Source: Bin22 sp034428635
Lineage (GTDB): Bacteria > Chloroflexota > Dehalococcoidia > Lucifugimonadales > UBA3495
Assembly (NCBI GenBank): GCA_034428635.1
Contig: DAOUHR010000113.1
Span: 1-12,791, forward strand
DNA length: 12,791 bases
Reading direction: 5' to 3'
In this document: one piece after another, positions 1 to 6,223 of the stretch
How positions within the stretch are numbered: position 1 is the first letter of the stretch
Layout of the letters: every line of letters begins with the position of its first letter
Made by a program: the position numbers and the translations under genes
Notes under the pieces: model-generated
What the model was told of the DNA's origin: nothing
What the model saw: the letters and a program-made list of their open reading frames with translations, nothing else
Database searches by the model: none

Positions 1-236
1 TAATCCGCAAGATTGCCGACAAGGGATTCCACCTCACCACCTGGATGCACCTGCACAACTACCTGGACAAGGTACGGGAAAAGGGAAACATCCCCGAACC
101 CCGGCGCATGCTGCTGGCCCTGTTACCCTGGGCCTGGGAGAGCAAATACGACCACCTGCTCCTGCGGGAACTGCCCGCCCCAAAGCCCAAACCCGACCTG
201 TCCCTGCTCTGGGCCCGCTGGTTCGCCATGGCATAA
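1..236 (+). CDS. 3' end of an unrecognised protein (partial)
   Basis: The reading frame is open from the left edge (first full codon at base 3) to a TAA at 234-236, giving about 77 C-terminal residues. The segment is rich in Trp, Leu and basic residues (HLTTWMHLHNYLDK early, a LALLPWAWESKYDHLLLREL stretch in the middle, a Pro/Lys-rich PAPKPKPD linker near the end). Codons end mostly in G or C, as in the other genes here, so it looks genuinely coded. The 'TTWMHLHNYL' stretch faintly recalls the C-terminal His-containing segment of some radical SAM enzymes such as QueE, but that is too weak to name it. Its start and main domains lie outside the window. I do not recognise it. Confidence 0.6.
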   Translation, partial: IRKIADKGFHLTTWMHLHNYLDKVREKGNIPEPRRMLLALLPWAWESKYDHLLLRELPAPKPKPDLSLLWARWFAMA

Positions 237-262
237 GGCCCGAACGATAGCAAAACCCCCAT

Positions 263-338
263 CGTATGGGCAGACCTGCGTCTCTGCCCAGGCTCCGACA
301 CGCCAACCGTAGGGGCAGACCTGCGTGTCTGCCCAGGC
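263..338. repeat. Two direct copies of a 31-bp palindromic repeat
   Basis: Copies at 263-293 and 308-338 differ at only two of 31 positions and start 45 bp apart. The second contains a perfect hairpin: GGGCAGAC (313-320), loop CTGCGT, GTCTGCCC (327-334). The first has the same left arm (268-275) and one mismatch in the right arm (282-289). Paired short palindromes of this kind resemble REP/BIME-type intergenic elements. No open frame uses them. Confidence 0.8.
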
Positions 339-388
339 CTGGAGGCCGTCATCAAATTGAAGGTAGAACTCTCCCAACGCCCCTCTTC

Positions 389-452
389 GTCGTTCCCGCG
401 AAGGCGGGAACCTCGATGGGCTGAGGTCGAGGTTCCTGCCTTGGTAGCAATG
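389..452. repeat. Imperfect inverted repeat with nested hairpin (REP/MITE-like)
   Basis: The left arm (389-416) and right arm (425-452) are reverse complements at about 22 of 28 positions; the segment 403-416 matches 427-440 at 13 of 14. Nested inside the left arm is a perfect 8-bp hairpin, GTTCCCGC (392-399), loop GAAG, GCGGGAAC (404-411). The transcript could fold as one long stem or as a nested cloverleaf. This is the typical look of a non-autonomous palindromic intergenic element. Confidence 0.7.
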
Positions 453-520
453 ACATTGAATATGACGACACTCCCTAAGGACAATACCCCTTCCTCCTGC
501 GGCACAAGGCCATGGGCGTG

Positions 521-573
521 AGGGCCAAAATGGGACAAAATGAGACAATATGGGACGAAATTCAAAAAATCCC
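521..573. repeat. Phased 10-bp tandem repeat, copy A
   Basis: Four consecutive 10-bp units start at 521, 531, 541 and 551 (AGGGCCAAAA, TGGGACAAAA, TGAGACAATA, TGGGACGAAA), followed by an A-rich tail TTCAAAAAAT (561-570) and CCC. The unit length equals about one helical turn and puts a short A-run at the same phase each time, which would favour DNA bending. The same arrangement, including the tail, occurs again at 8038-8079, so this is a dispersed element rather than chance. Confidence 0.7.
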
Positions 574-796
574 ATCTTAGTTAATCTTCGTGTTTCTTGG
601 TGGATAGCTAATGACCAGTCATCCTTGCCAGTACGGCCGCGAGAGGTTAGAGTATCCTCAGCGCGCAGAGATTCACCTTTCTGCTCGTACCTGTCTTTCG
701 AACATCCTGACGCCGTCTTTGTCCGGTATTCGAAAGCATATTGCGAATAACATAGATTTGACTTTGCTGGGTTAGAATTATCCGGCCAACAAATTC

Positions 797-802
797 AGGA
801 GG
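797..802 (+). promoter_or_regulatory. Ribosome binding site fixing a GTG start
   Basis: AGGAGG at 797-802 lies 7 nt before the GTG at 810. The strong match and ideal spacing support GTG as the start of the RraA-family gene. Confidence 0.85.
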
Positions 803-809
803 TTAGCTC

Positions 810-1496
810 GTGTACCAGACCATCAGCAAGGAAACCATGGAGGCGCTGGGGAAGATCGACACCCCAAGCATCTGCAACGCCATTGAGGGGTTCAACGTCC
901 GCGGCAAGGAAGAGGGCTTCATGCTGCCCGAAATCAAGGGCGTCTTCCGCACCCTGCCGCCGGCCGTGGGCTACGCGGTCACCGGCGTTATCAGCGCCGT
1001 CCAGCCCGAAGGCCGCAACGTCTCTCGCGAGGACTGGTGGGACTTGATCGTTTCAGTCCCCGAACCCCGGTTCATCGTCCTTCACGACATCGACAACCCG
1101 CCCTTGGGCGCATACTGGGGCGAAGTCCAGGGCAACATCCACAAGGCCCTCGGGGCCGTTGGCGTAGCCACTGACGGCACCGTTCGCGACATTGACGAGG
1201 TGGAGGCCCTTGGCTTCCAGTTCTTCGCCAAGGAAATTTCCGCCTCCCACGCCTACGTTCATCTGGTCGAAATCGGCATTCCCGTTAACATTGGCGGCCT
1301 GACCGTAAAAACCGGCGACCTCCTCCACGGCGATAAGCACGGCGTCACCAACATACCCTTCGAAATTGCCGAGCAGATTCCCGATATGGTCGAGACCATC
1401 GCCGATTACGAGCAGAAGACCATCAGCCTTTGCCAGTCCCCCGATTTCACCTTGGAAGCCTTGAAGGAAGTGGCCAAGATTACTCGCCCCTATTAG
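810..1496 (+). CDS. RraA family protein (HMG/CHA-aldolase-like)
   Basis: This 228-residue protein belongs to the RraA/dimethylmenaquinone-methyltransferase-like fold. The family includes class II pyruvate aldolases (4-hydroxy-4-methyl-2-oxoglutarate/4-carboxy-4-hydroxy-2-oxoadipate aldolase), oxaloacetate decarboxylases and RNase E inhibitors. Visible features: the glycine-rich stretch GEVQGNIHKALGAVG (about residues 104-118), followed by the metal/substrate-site motif TDGTVRD (121-127, with Arg126 and Asp127 at the positions conserved in the aldolases), then a C-terminal VKTGDLLHGDKHGV block (166-179). The length is normal for the family. Translation starts at GTG with a perfect AGGAGG 7 nt upstream. 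It appears to be a single-gene unit, followed by a GC-rich hairpin. Because Arg126 and Asp127 are kept, an enzyme (aldolase or decarboxylase of short keto acids, cytosolic, divalent-metal dependent) is more likely than an RNase inhibitor; the exact substrate cannot be read from sequence. Confidence 0.9.
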   Translation: MYQTISKETMEALGKIDTPSICNAIEGFNVRGKEEGFMLPEIKGVFRTLPPAVGYAVTGVISAVQPEGRNVSREDWWDLIVSVPEPRFIVLHDIDNPPLGAYWGEVQGNIHKALGAVGVATDGTVRDIDEVEALGFQFFAKEISASHAYVHLVEIGIPVNIGGLTVKTGDLLHGDKHGVTNIPFEIAEQIPDMVETIADYEQKTISLCQSPDFTLEALKEVAKITRPY

Positions 1497-1504
1497 CCGT
1501 AAAC

Positions 1505-1547
1505 TGAAGCCCGGCGTCGCAGGCGATGCCCCTGGCGCCGGGCCTCA
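1505..1547 (+). terminator. GC-rich stem-loop after the RraA-family gene
   Basis: GCCCGGCG (1509-1516) pairs with CGCCGGGC (1536-1543), with an inner CAGG/CCTG stem (1520-1523 with 1531-1534) and an outer TGA/TCA extension. It starts 9 nt past the stop codon. No T-run follows, so it may be a terminator needing help, or an mRNA 3' stabiliser. Confidence 0.5.
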
Positions 1548-1566
1548 AGGAAACTATGGCTAGAGT

Positions 1567-1765
1567 CCAGGGCAATCGCATTATGCTTAAATTGTCATTT
1601 TGAACGGAGTGAAGAATCTAAACTCCATCCCACAGGCCGACAGGAGGACCCGTAACCGGGCTGACATGCAGGATTCTAGGCCCTTCGGCAAGCTGAGGGC
1701 GGCATGACTTATGCCTGGCGGATGTCCGCCACCTGTAGTCTGAATGTAAAACGCGATTGCCCTGG
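1567..1765. mobile_element. 199-bp MITE-like element with 13-bp terminal inverted repeats
   Basis: CCAGGGCAATCGC at 1567-1579 is exactly the reverse complement of 1753-1765. Inside lie two facing arms of a second repeat family: one at 1593-1622 (begins TGTCATTTTGAACGGAGTGA, ends in ATCTAAA) and a diverged reverse copy at 1672-1708 (GATTCTAGG ... GGCATGAC). The left inner arm matches 2775-2804 at 28 of 30 positions, so the family is dispersed. There is no transposase frame, so it would be non-autonomous. An obvious target-site duplication was not identified. Confidence 0.6.
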
Positions 1766-1881
1766 GCTGGAGTCCCCTCCCCTTTGACAGGAGAGGATTA
1801 GGATGGGAGCTAAACTTCCCATTTTCGTTCAACAACAAAGAAACTAGGTAAACCCGATTGGTTGGGAGTCCCGAATAAGTC

Positions 1882-2589
1882 ATGAAAGCGTTAATTTCTT
1901 TCGCCCTGCTCGCCCTGATAATTGCTTTGACCGCATGCGAGATTCCTCTGGAGGAGGCCACGCCCACTCCTATACCCGATGTGATTCCCACTCCCAGGAT
2001 CGCCGACACCCCGACGCCGGCCGTCATCGGGACGCCTACGCCGGTATCGGTGACCACTTCCGATGGCAAGTCAATTCGCCAGTATTCACAGCCCCCTGGG
2101 ATGGAGATTGATCCCGATGGCGCCTACACCGCCGATATTCAGACCAACCAGGGCACCATTTCGGTGGAACTCTACGCCGAGGACGCGCCGGCAACAGTCA
2201 ACAATTTCGTCTTCCTGGCCCGGCAGGGTTTCTATGACGGCGTCATATTTCACCGGGTGATTCCCAACTTCATGATTCAGGGTGGCGACCCCACGGGTAC
2301 CGGCACCGAAGGCCCCGGCTACCGCTTCCAGGATGAAATCGCGCCCTCCCTGGCCTTCGACACTGCCGGCATCCTGGCCATGGCCAACGCCGGCCCCAAC
2401 ACTAACGGCAGCCAATTCTTTATCACCGTGGCCCCCACTATCCACCTGACCGGCCTCCACACTATTTTCGGCCGGGTTACTTCAGGACAGGAGGTAGCCG
2501 ATGCCATATCCGTGGCCCGCGCCGACAGAAATAATCGGCCCTTGGAAGAAGTGGTGATCCAGCACATCGAAATCAAAGAAGGCAACTAA
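1882..2589 (+). CDS. Lipoprotein peptidyl-prolyl cis-trans isomerase, cyclophilin type
   Basis: This 235-residue protein would catalyse proline cis-trans isomerisation outside the cytoplasmic membrane. Residues 1-19 form a lipoprotein signal: Met-Lys, a hydrophobic stretch, and lipobox LTAC with Cys19 as the lipid-modified residue. Residues 27-60 are a Thr/Pro-rich linker (repeated TPTP). The cyclophilin domain covers about 83-232, with FHRVIPNFMIQGG (123-135; Arg125 is the catalytic Arg, Gln133 is also conserved) and NGSQFFI (175-181), then LHTIFG (192-197). The Trp that binds cyclosporin in human CypA aligns with His188. The ribosome binding site is weak (GGGAG at 1864-1868, 13 nt from ATG). 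It stands alone, flanked by repeat-rich spacers. It is probably a secreted, membrane-anchored foldase; the family call is secure, clients are unknown. Confidence 0.93.
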   Translation: MKALISFALLALIIALTACEIPLEEATPTPIPDVIPTPRIADTPTPAVIGTPTPVSVTTSDGKSIRQYSQPPGMEIDPDGAYTADIQTNQGTISVELYAEDAPATVNNFVFLARQGFYDGVIFHRVIPNFMIQGGDPTGTGTEGPGYRFQDEIAPSLAFDTAGILAMANAGPNTNGSQFFITVAPTIHLTGLHTIFGRVTSGQEVADAISVARADRNNRPLEEVVIQHIEIKEGN

Positions 2590-2607
2590 CGGCCTTTCCT
2601 GGAAGTC

Positions 2608-2631
2608 CCTTCCCCCAAAGTTGGGGAAAGG
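2608..2631 (+). repeat. Stem-loop just downstream of the cyclophilin gene
   Basis: CCTTCCCCCA (2608-2617) and TGGGGAAAGG (2622-2631) form a 10-bp stem with one mismatch and an AAGT loop, 18 nt after the stop codon. It lacks a trailing T-run. It could act as an mRNA end structure but may simply be part of the local repeats. Confidence 0.4.
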
Positions 2632-2774
2632 CGGGAAGGTAGGCGGAGGTCCAGGACAGGCGAATTTCAGCTAAGGGTGGTGTTTAGGTTTCCCTTCCCC
2701 CTTGACGGGCTGACAGGGGTGAGTACTTACCTCGGGGTTCCGGTAATTGGCAGGTCAGCCTGAACCGGCATAAC

Positions 2775-2899
2775 TGTCATTCTGCACGGAGTGAAGAATC
2801 TAAAATGGTCCGGGTCTGGAATGTTGCTCCTGGCAAGGTTTTTAGATCCTTCGTGGAATGTCATCCTGATCCCTTCGGCTCCGCTCAGCATGACATTCC
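2775..2899. repeat. Inverted-repeat element, second copy of the TGTCATTCTG family
   Basis: The left arm at 2775-2804 (begins TGTCATTCTGCACGGAGTGA, ends in ATCTAAA) matches 1593-1622 at 28 of 30 positions. The right side, 2841-2899, starts TTTAGATCCTTCG, complementary to the end of the left arm, and ends CGCTCAGCATGACATTCC, complementary to its beginning, with a further internal ATGTCATCCTGATCCCTTCG copy. The element is therefore a palindromic cluster of at least three related arms, with no coding content. Confidence 0.7.
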
Positions 2900-3026
2900 C
2901 ACAGTCAAATTCATACCTGAAATGGCCGTTGACCTACCCCTGTCAGCCGTCGATAGGGGACGAAAAGGATGGGGAGTGAAGCGTTAGCCCATGCTGCTTC
3001 CAACAGAGCAAATTCCCGCCAGTGCC

Positions 3027-3030
3027 GGAG
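3027..3030 (+). promoter_or_regulatory. Ribosome binding site favouring the GTG start at 3038
   Basis: GGAG at 3027-3030 is 7 nt from GTG 3038. A competing site, AGGGGA at 2955-2960, is 8 nt from an in-frame ATG at 2969. The downstream start is preferred because the protein then begins exactly where enoyl-CoA hydratases usually do. Confidence 0.55.
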
Positions 3031-3037
3031 TGCCAAC

Positions 3038-3862
3038 GTGACCTTCCAGAACCTCATTTACGAAAAGAAAGACGCCATCGGCTACATCACCCTCAACCGG
3101 CCCGACCGGCTCAACGCCTTGAACGCCGCCCTGCTGGCCGAGTTTCGGGAAGCCCTGGACGTAGTGGAAGAGGACCCCGACATTCGCGTTGTCATCCTGA
3201 CTGGCGCTGGCCGTGCCTTTTCCGCAGGCTTTGACATTACCCGCGAACCCGGTGAATCGGACCCCCAGGACATGCAGCCCGACCAGTGGCGGGCCCACCT
3301 GAAGAGCCACATCGACACCTTCATGAAGGTCTGGAACCTGGGCAAGCCGGTAATCGCCGCTGTCAACGGCTATGCCCTGGCCGGGGCCTGCGAACTGGTG
3401 CAGGTCTGCGACATCAAGATAGCGTCGGACCGGGCCATCATGGGCGAACCCGAAATCCGCGCTGGCGTTGGTCCCCCGCTCCTGATAACTCCTTTCAGCG
3501 TCAACTTGGCCACCGCCAAGGAGTTGCTGCTCACCGGCGAAACCATCGACGCCCATGAAGCCGCCCGCATCGGCTTGGTCAGCCGGGTCGTCCCCCACGA
3601 CGAGCTGATGGGCGAGTGCGAGAAGGTCGCCCGCAAGATTTGCCTGATATCCGAAGTGGGCGTGAAGATGACCAAAATCGCGGTCAACCGGGCACTTGAG
3701 GGCATGGGGTTTCTGTCAACCATCCAGCACAACCTGGAACTCATGACCCACTTCGACACCAGCGTCACGCCCGAGCAGGAAGAATTCAACACCATCCGCC
3801 GCGAGAGGGGCCTGCGCGCCGCCATGGACTGGCGCGACGCCAGGTTCCGGGAACTGGAATAA
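3038..3862 (+). CDS. Enoyl-CoA hydratase/isomerase family protein
   Basis: This 274-residue crotonase-fold protein (numbering from GTG 3038) likely adds water to, or isomerises, an enoyl-CoA in fatty-acid or branched/aromatic acid degradation in the cytoplasm. Visible features: the N-terminal beta strands and LNRPDRLNALN (19-29), first oxyanion-hole segment GRAFSAGFD (58-66), second oxyanion segment NGYALAGACEL (110-120), then CDIKIAS. Glu119 and Glu139 (in GEPEIRAGVG) correspond to the two catalytic glutamates of rat mitochondrial hydratase, so hydratase activity is plausible. The usual G-A-G-G run after the second Glu is replaced by GPPLL, so the acyl pocket is divergent. An in-frame ATG at 2969 would add 23 residues with no family resemblance. 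It is convergent with oadB, 33 bp apart, and probably monocistronic. Confidence 0.9.
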   Translation: MTFQNLIYEKKDAIGYITLNRPDRLNALNAALLAEFREALDVVEEDPDIRVVILTGAGRAFSAGFDITREPGESDPQDMQPDQWRAHLKSHIDTFMKVWNLGKPVIAAVNGYALAGACELVQVCDIKIASDRAIMGEPEIRAGVGPPLLITPFSVNLATAKELLLTGETIDAHEAARIGLVSRVVPHDELMGECEKVARKICLISEVGVKMTKIAVNRALEGMGFLSTIQHNLELMTHFDTSVTPEQEEFNTIRRERGLRAAMDWRDARFRELE

Positions 3863-3895
3863 CCTGGGCATCGGGAGCGAATCTGTCCCCAAACC

Positions 3896-5044
3896 CTATC
3901 CCAATATCGAAATAAAAACGCCCGCCACCACCGCCGAGCCAATAACCCCCGCCACGTTGGGCCCCATCGCATGGGGCAAAAGGTAGTTGCCGGGGTTGGC
4001 CTGTTGTCCCAGGTTATGCGCCGTCCGCGCCGCCATTGGCACCGCCGAAACCCCCGCCGAACCGATCAGGGGGTTCACCTTCTCCTTCACAAACAGGTTC
4101 ATCACCTTGGCGAACAGCAGCCCCCCAACGGTCCCACAGGAGAAAGCCACGATGCCCAGCGCGAGAATAGCCAGCGTCTTCAGGTCAAACACCCGTTCTG
4201 CCGTCAGTTCCGCCCCGATGGTGATCATCAGGAAGATGGTGGCAATGTTCAGCACCTCGTTGGAAGCCGCGTTGCTCAACCTGGGCACCACCCCGCTTTC
4301 CCGGAAGATGTTGCCGATCATGAACATGGCTATCAGCGGCGCCGATTCCGGAACAAAGAGGATGATTATCAGCATGGCCCCCGTGGGGAAGATCAGCTTC
4401 TCCGTCCGGGATACTTCCCTTGGGGTCTTCATTTCGATGCGCCGTTCCCGCTGCGTAGTCAGCAGGCGCATCAGGGGCGGCTGGACGAAGACCACGCTTG
4501 CCATGTACGAGTAGGCCACTACCGCCGTTATGCCAAGCAGTTCCGGCGCCAGTTTTGCCGAAGCAAATATGGTCGTAGGCCCGTCAGCCCCGCCGATAAT
4601 GCCTATGGCGCCCGCCTCTTCCAGGGTAAACAGGTCCGGGGAGGTGAACATCCCCAGGCCCAACGCAGACCAGAAGGCCACAAAAATACCCAGTTGGGCC
4701 GCTGCTCCCAGCAGCAGCGTCTTCGGGTTGGCAATGATTGGGCCGAAGTCCGTCAGCGCCCCTAGTCCCAGGAAGATCAGCGGCGGCAATATATTCCACG
4801 ACGACAGCGTAAAGTGGAAGATGAGCCCAAAGATACCCGAGGACTGTAGTTCTCCGGAAGGGTCATAGTCTATCAGCCCCGTCCCAGGCAGGTTCCCCAG
4901 GATAATGCCCAGCCCGATGGGCAGCAGGACGTAAGGCTCCATGCCCTTGCCAATGGCCAACAGCATAAACGCTCCCCCCAACAAGAACAGGAGAGCGTTA
5001 CCCCAGCTAAGATTTGCAAATCCGGATTCTAGGAGAAACTCCAT
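3896..5044 (-). CDS. oadB: Sodium ion-translocating decarboxylase, beta subunit (OadB/GcdB/MmdB-like)
   Basis: This 382-residue integral membrane protein is the Na+-pumping subunit of biotin-dependent decarboxylases (oxaloacetate, methylmalonyl-CoA or glutaconyl-CoA): it decarboxylates carboxybiotin and exports sodium. Most of the sequence is hydrophobic helices. The hallmark GGADGPTTIF (151-160) contains Asp154, equivalent to the essential Asp203 of Klebsiella OadB. A cytoplasmic charged segment (197-216) follows. The C-terminal region has NPLIGSAGVSAVPMAAR (324-340) and GPNVAGVIGSAV (361-372), the second conserved block of Na+/carboxybiotin-site residues. The length matches short-form beta subunits. 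The ATG at 5044 has only a weak ribosome binding site (CAGGCG). It lies 55 bp downstream of a gamma-subunit gene in the same direction, so the two are likely one operon. No alpha (carboxyltransferase) or biotin-carrier gene is in the window, so the substrate is undetermined. Confidence 0.95.
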   Translation of the reverse strand: MEFLLESGFANLSWGNALLFLLGGAFMLLAIGKGMEPYVLLPIGLGIILGNLPGTGLIDYDPSGELQSSGIFGLIFHFTLSSWNILPPLIFLGLGALTDFGPIIANPKTLLLGAAAQLGIFVAFWSALGLGMFTSPDLFTLEEAGAIGIIGGADGPTTIFASAKLAPELLGITAVVAYSYMASVVFVQPPLMRLLTTQRERRIEMKTPREVSRTEKLIFPTGAMLIIILFVPESAPLIAMFMIGNIFRESGVVPRLSNAASNEVLNIATIFLMITIGAELTAERVFDLKTLAILALGIVAFSCGTVGGLLFAKVMNLFVKEKVNPLIGSAGVSAVPMAARTAHNLGQQANPGNYLLPHAMGPNVAGVIGSAVVAGVFISILG

Positions 5045-5099
5045 AAACGCCTGAAATATACGAATGCGCCTTGAAAGTGTATGTTGTGTGGGACGCCGC

Positions 5100-5498
5100 C
5101 TACCGCTCCCTTTCTCTCAGTCGGCGGGCATCGAACGCCGCCATGCGTCCCTGCTCCCGCCACCCGTTGTTCTCGGCCCCGGAGTCTCCAGCATCGGAGG
5201 CCAGGTTCGCTGCCTCCTCCCGGCGGTGAGCTTCCACTGCCATTGCTACCGCCGTTCCAATTACAGCGGCCAATTCGGGGTTCGTTCCACCCGGGTCAAG
5301 CTCGCTCGTCTTGTCTTCCCGCTGCGAGGCGACGACAGCCTGCGCTTCTTCGGCCCTCGCCTGTGCTCGGCGCAGTCTCCAGTCTCCCCAGCGACCGATC
5401 AGGGCAGTAAAGATGACAAGAGTGCCAAGCACCAGGAAAGCCGCGCCCACGCCGGCGTAGGTAAGGAGAAGGGCACGATTGAGGTCAAATTCGATCAA
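5100..5498 (-). CDS. oadG: OadG-family small membrane subunit (sodium pump decarboxylase gamma)
   Basis: This 132-residue protein has one strong transmembrane helix near the N-terminus (about residues 10-35, LLLTYAGVGAAFLVLGTLVI), a basic and then acidic, Ala/Glu/Arg-rich stretch (38-66), and a conserved short block PELAAVIGTAVAMAVEAHRR (74-93). This helix plus PELAAVI.AAVA pattern is typical of OadG, which stabilises the complex and links the alpha and beta subunits. A charged tail follows (94-132). The frame has no ATG or GTG upstream before a stop; TTG at 5498 is the best start, with AAAGG 9 nt before it. It precedes oadB in the same direction. The hypervariable tail is normal for this family; identification rests on the helix, the motif and the neighbour. 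Confidence 0.8.
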   Translation of the reverse strand: MIEFDLNRALLLTYAGVGAAFLVLGTLVIFTALIGRWGDWRLRRAQARAEEAQAVVASQREDKTSELDPGGTNPELAAVIGTAVAMAVEAHRREEAANLASDAGDSGAENNGWREQGRMAAFDARRLRERER

Positions 5499-5693
5499 AG
5501 GGAGCTGCCTTTGCCAAGACCCTTGGTAGGTATCTGGAACGGGAATTACTGGCGACGACTATCTCCATGTCAGGCTAAGGGACTACCAGGCTCGACGCAA
5601 ACCCTGTGGCTTATACCATCACCTATCAATTCGCTACGTGTCTTGTTCGCGTCCGTCAGGTCGGCCCGACTGCCCAGTGGGCCCATTAATCCA

Positions 5694-5722
5694 TTTACTG
5701 CCCATGTTCTCAGGTCTATATT
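5694..5722 (+). promoter_or_regulatory. Candidate sigma-70-type promoter for the RidA-like gene
   Basis: TTTACT (5694-5699) and TATATT (5717-5722) are separated by 17 nt and match the -35 and -10 consensus at 4 of 6 and 5 of 6 positions. The expected start of transcription, near 5729, is about 24 nt upstream of the ATG at 5753. Confidence 0.4.
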
Positions 5723-5752
5723 GGTACCAAACCAACAGTGGGAGGATTTCTG

Positions 5753-6223
5753 ATGTCTCGAATAGAGCAGCGTCTTGAAGAATTGGGGCTCATGTTGCCT
5801 GACCCTCCCGAACCGGCCGGCAACTATCTGCCAGCCAGCCGCAGCGGCAACCAGCTCTGGCTGGCGGGAGTTGGTTCCCGTACCGCCGACGGCACTCGCA
5901 TATCGGGCAAGCTGGGCCACGACCTTACCCTGGAGCAGGGCTACCAGGCTGCCCGCTGCTGTGCCCTGAACCTGTTGTCCAGGATAAGGGCCGAGGTTGG
6001 TGATTTAGACCGGGTGGATCGCATTATCAAGGTAGTGGGATTCACCAACAGCGATCCTTCCTTTGAGGGCCAGGCCCAGGTAATCGATGGCGCATCAGAC
6101 TTGTTCGTCGAACTCTACGGTGACGACGGCCGCCACGCTCGTTCCGCCCCTGGAATGGCCGCCCTTCCCGGGAACATCGCGGTCATAGTGGAATGTGTCG
6201 TAGAAATAAAGGAGCCGGACTAA
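5753..6223 (+). CDS. RidA family protein (YjgF/YER057c/UK114), long-variant type
   Basis: This 156-residue protein is of the RidA superfamily, trimeric cytosolic proteins, some of which hydrolyse reactive enamine/imine intermediates. The start is ATG 5753, with GGAGG at 5741-5745 7 nt upstream; an in-frame GTG at 5738 overlaps that site and is less likely. Features: the N-terminal MSRIEQRLEELGLMLPDPP segment typical of the about 150-residue subgroup; QLWLAGVGSRTADG (35-47); and the C-terminal HARSAPGMAALPGN (128-141), in which Arg130 aligns with the carboxylate-binding Arg105 of E. coli RidA, followed by the usual beta strand IAVIVECVVEI. It is divergent from oadG (254 bp apart) and convergent with a tartronate-semialdehyde-reductase-like gene. 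The subgroup often has unknown or aminoacrylate-unrelated substrates, so a precise role is not claimed. Confidence 0.9.
   Translation: MSRIEQRLEELGLMLPDPPEPAGNYLPASRSGNQLWLAGVGSRTADGTRISGKLGHDLTLEQGYQAARCCALNLLSRIRAEVGDLDRVDRIIKVVGFTNSDPSFEGQAQVIDGASDLFVELYGDDGRHARSAPGMAALPGNIAVIVECVVEIKEPD

Larger units (their letters stand above)
237..809. other. 573-bp intergenic region made largely of repeats
   Basis: No convincing gene lies between the partial gene and the RraA-family gene. It holds, in order, two 31-bp palindromic repeat copies (263-293, 308-338), a large imperfect inverted repeat (389-452), a phased 10-bp tandem repeat (521-560, with A-rich tail to 573) and about 230 bp of apparently unique sequence before the next gene. 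A 54-codon open frame runs from ATG 611 to TAG 773-775, but its third positions are not GC-biased like the neighbouring genes and it has no clear ribosome binding site, so it is not annotated as a gene. Confidence 0.6.
1497..1881. other. 385-bp intergenic region carrying a MITE-like element
   Basis: No gene is supported here. It contains the stem-loop at 1505-1547, the inverted-repeat element at 1567-1765 and a pyrimidine/purine block at 1773-1800 resembling the one at 2691-2706 (first 16 bases match at 14 positions). A minus-strand open frame across 1587-2069 runs into the cyclophilin gene and is a shadow of it plus the repeat. Confidence 0.6.
2590..3037. other. 448-bp intergenic region dominated by palindromic repeats
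   Basis: The region holds a hairpin at 2608-2631, a pyrimidine block at 2691-2706 like that at 1773-1788, and the inverted-repeat element at 2775-2899. Two short plus-strand open frames at 2791-2987 lie inside the repeat and have no coding character. The last 69 bases (2969-3037) are an in-frame 5' extension of the enoyl-CoA hydratase frame, judged untranslated. Confidence 0.55.

Noticed and set aside
263..338. Possible start of a CRISPR array
   Set aside because: There are only two repeat copies and a 14-bp gap between them, the unit is strongly palindromic, and no Cas gene is present.
1587..2069. A 160-codon minus-strand frame with Gly/Val-rich repeats
   Set aside because: The repeats are the complement of the cyclophilin TP-linker and the rest is the MITE-like element.
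2791..2987. Two short plus-strand open frames of about 60 codons
   Set aside because: They lie inside the palindromic repeat cluster and have no coding character.
3971..4765. A 264-codon plus-strand open frame opposite oadB
   Set aside because: It is rich in Arg/Gln/His with no hydrophobic or family pattern, typical of an antisense shadow of a membrane protein.
5064..5753. A 229-codon plus-strand open frame across the oadG region
   Set aside because: It lies opposite oadG, has low-complexity Pro/Arg/Ser-rich composition and no family motif; oadG on the minus strand has a clear membrane helix and conserved block.
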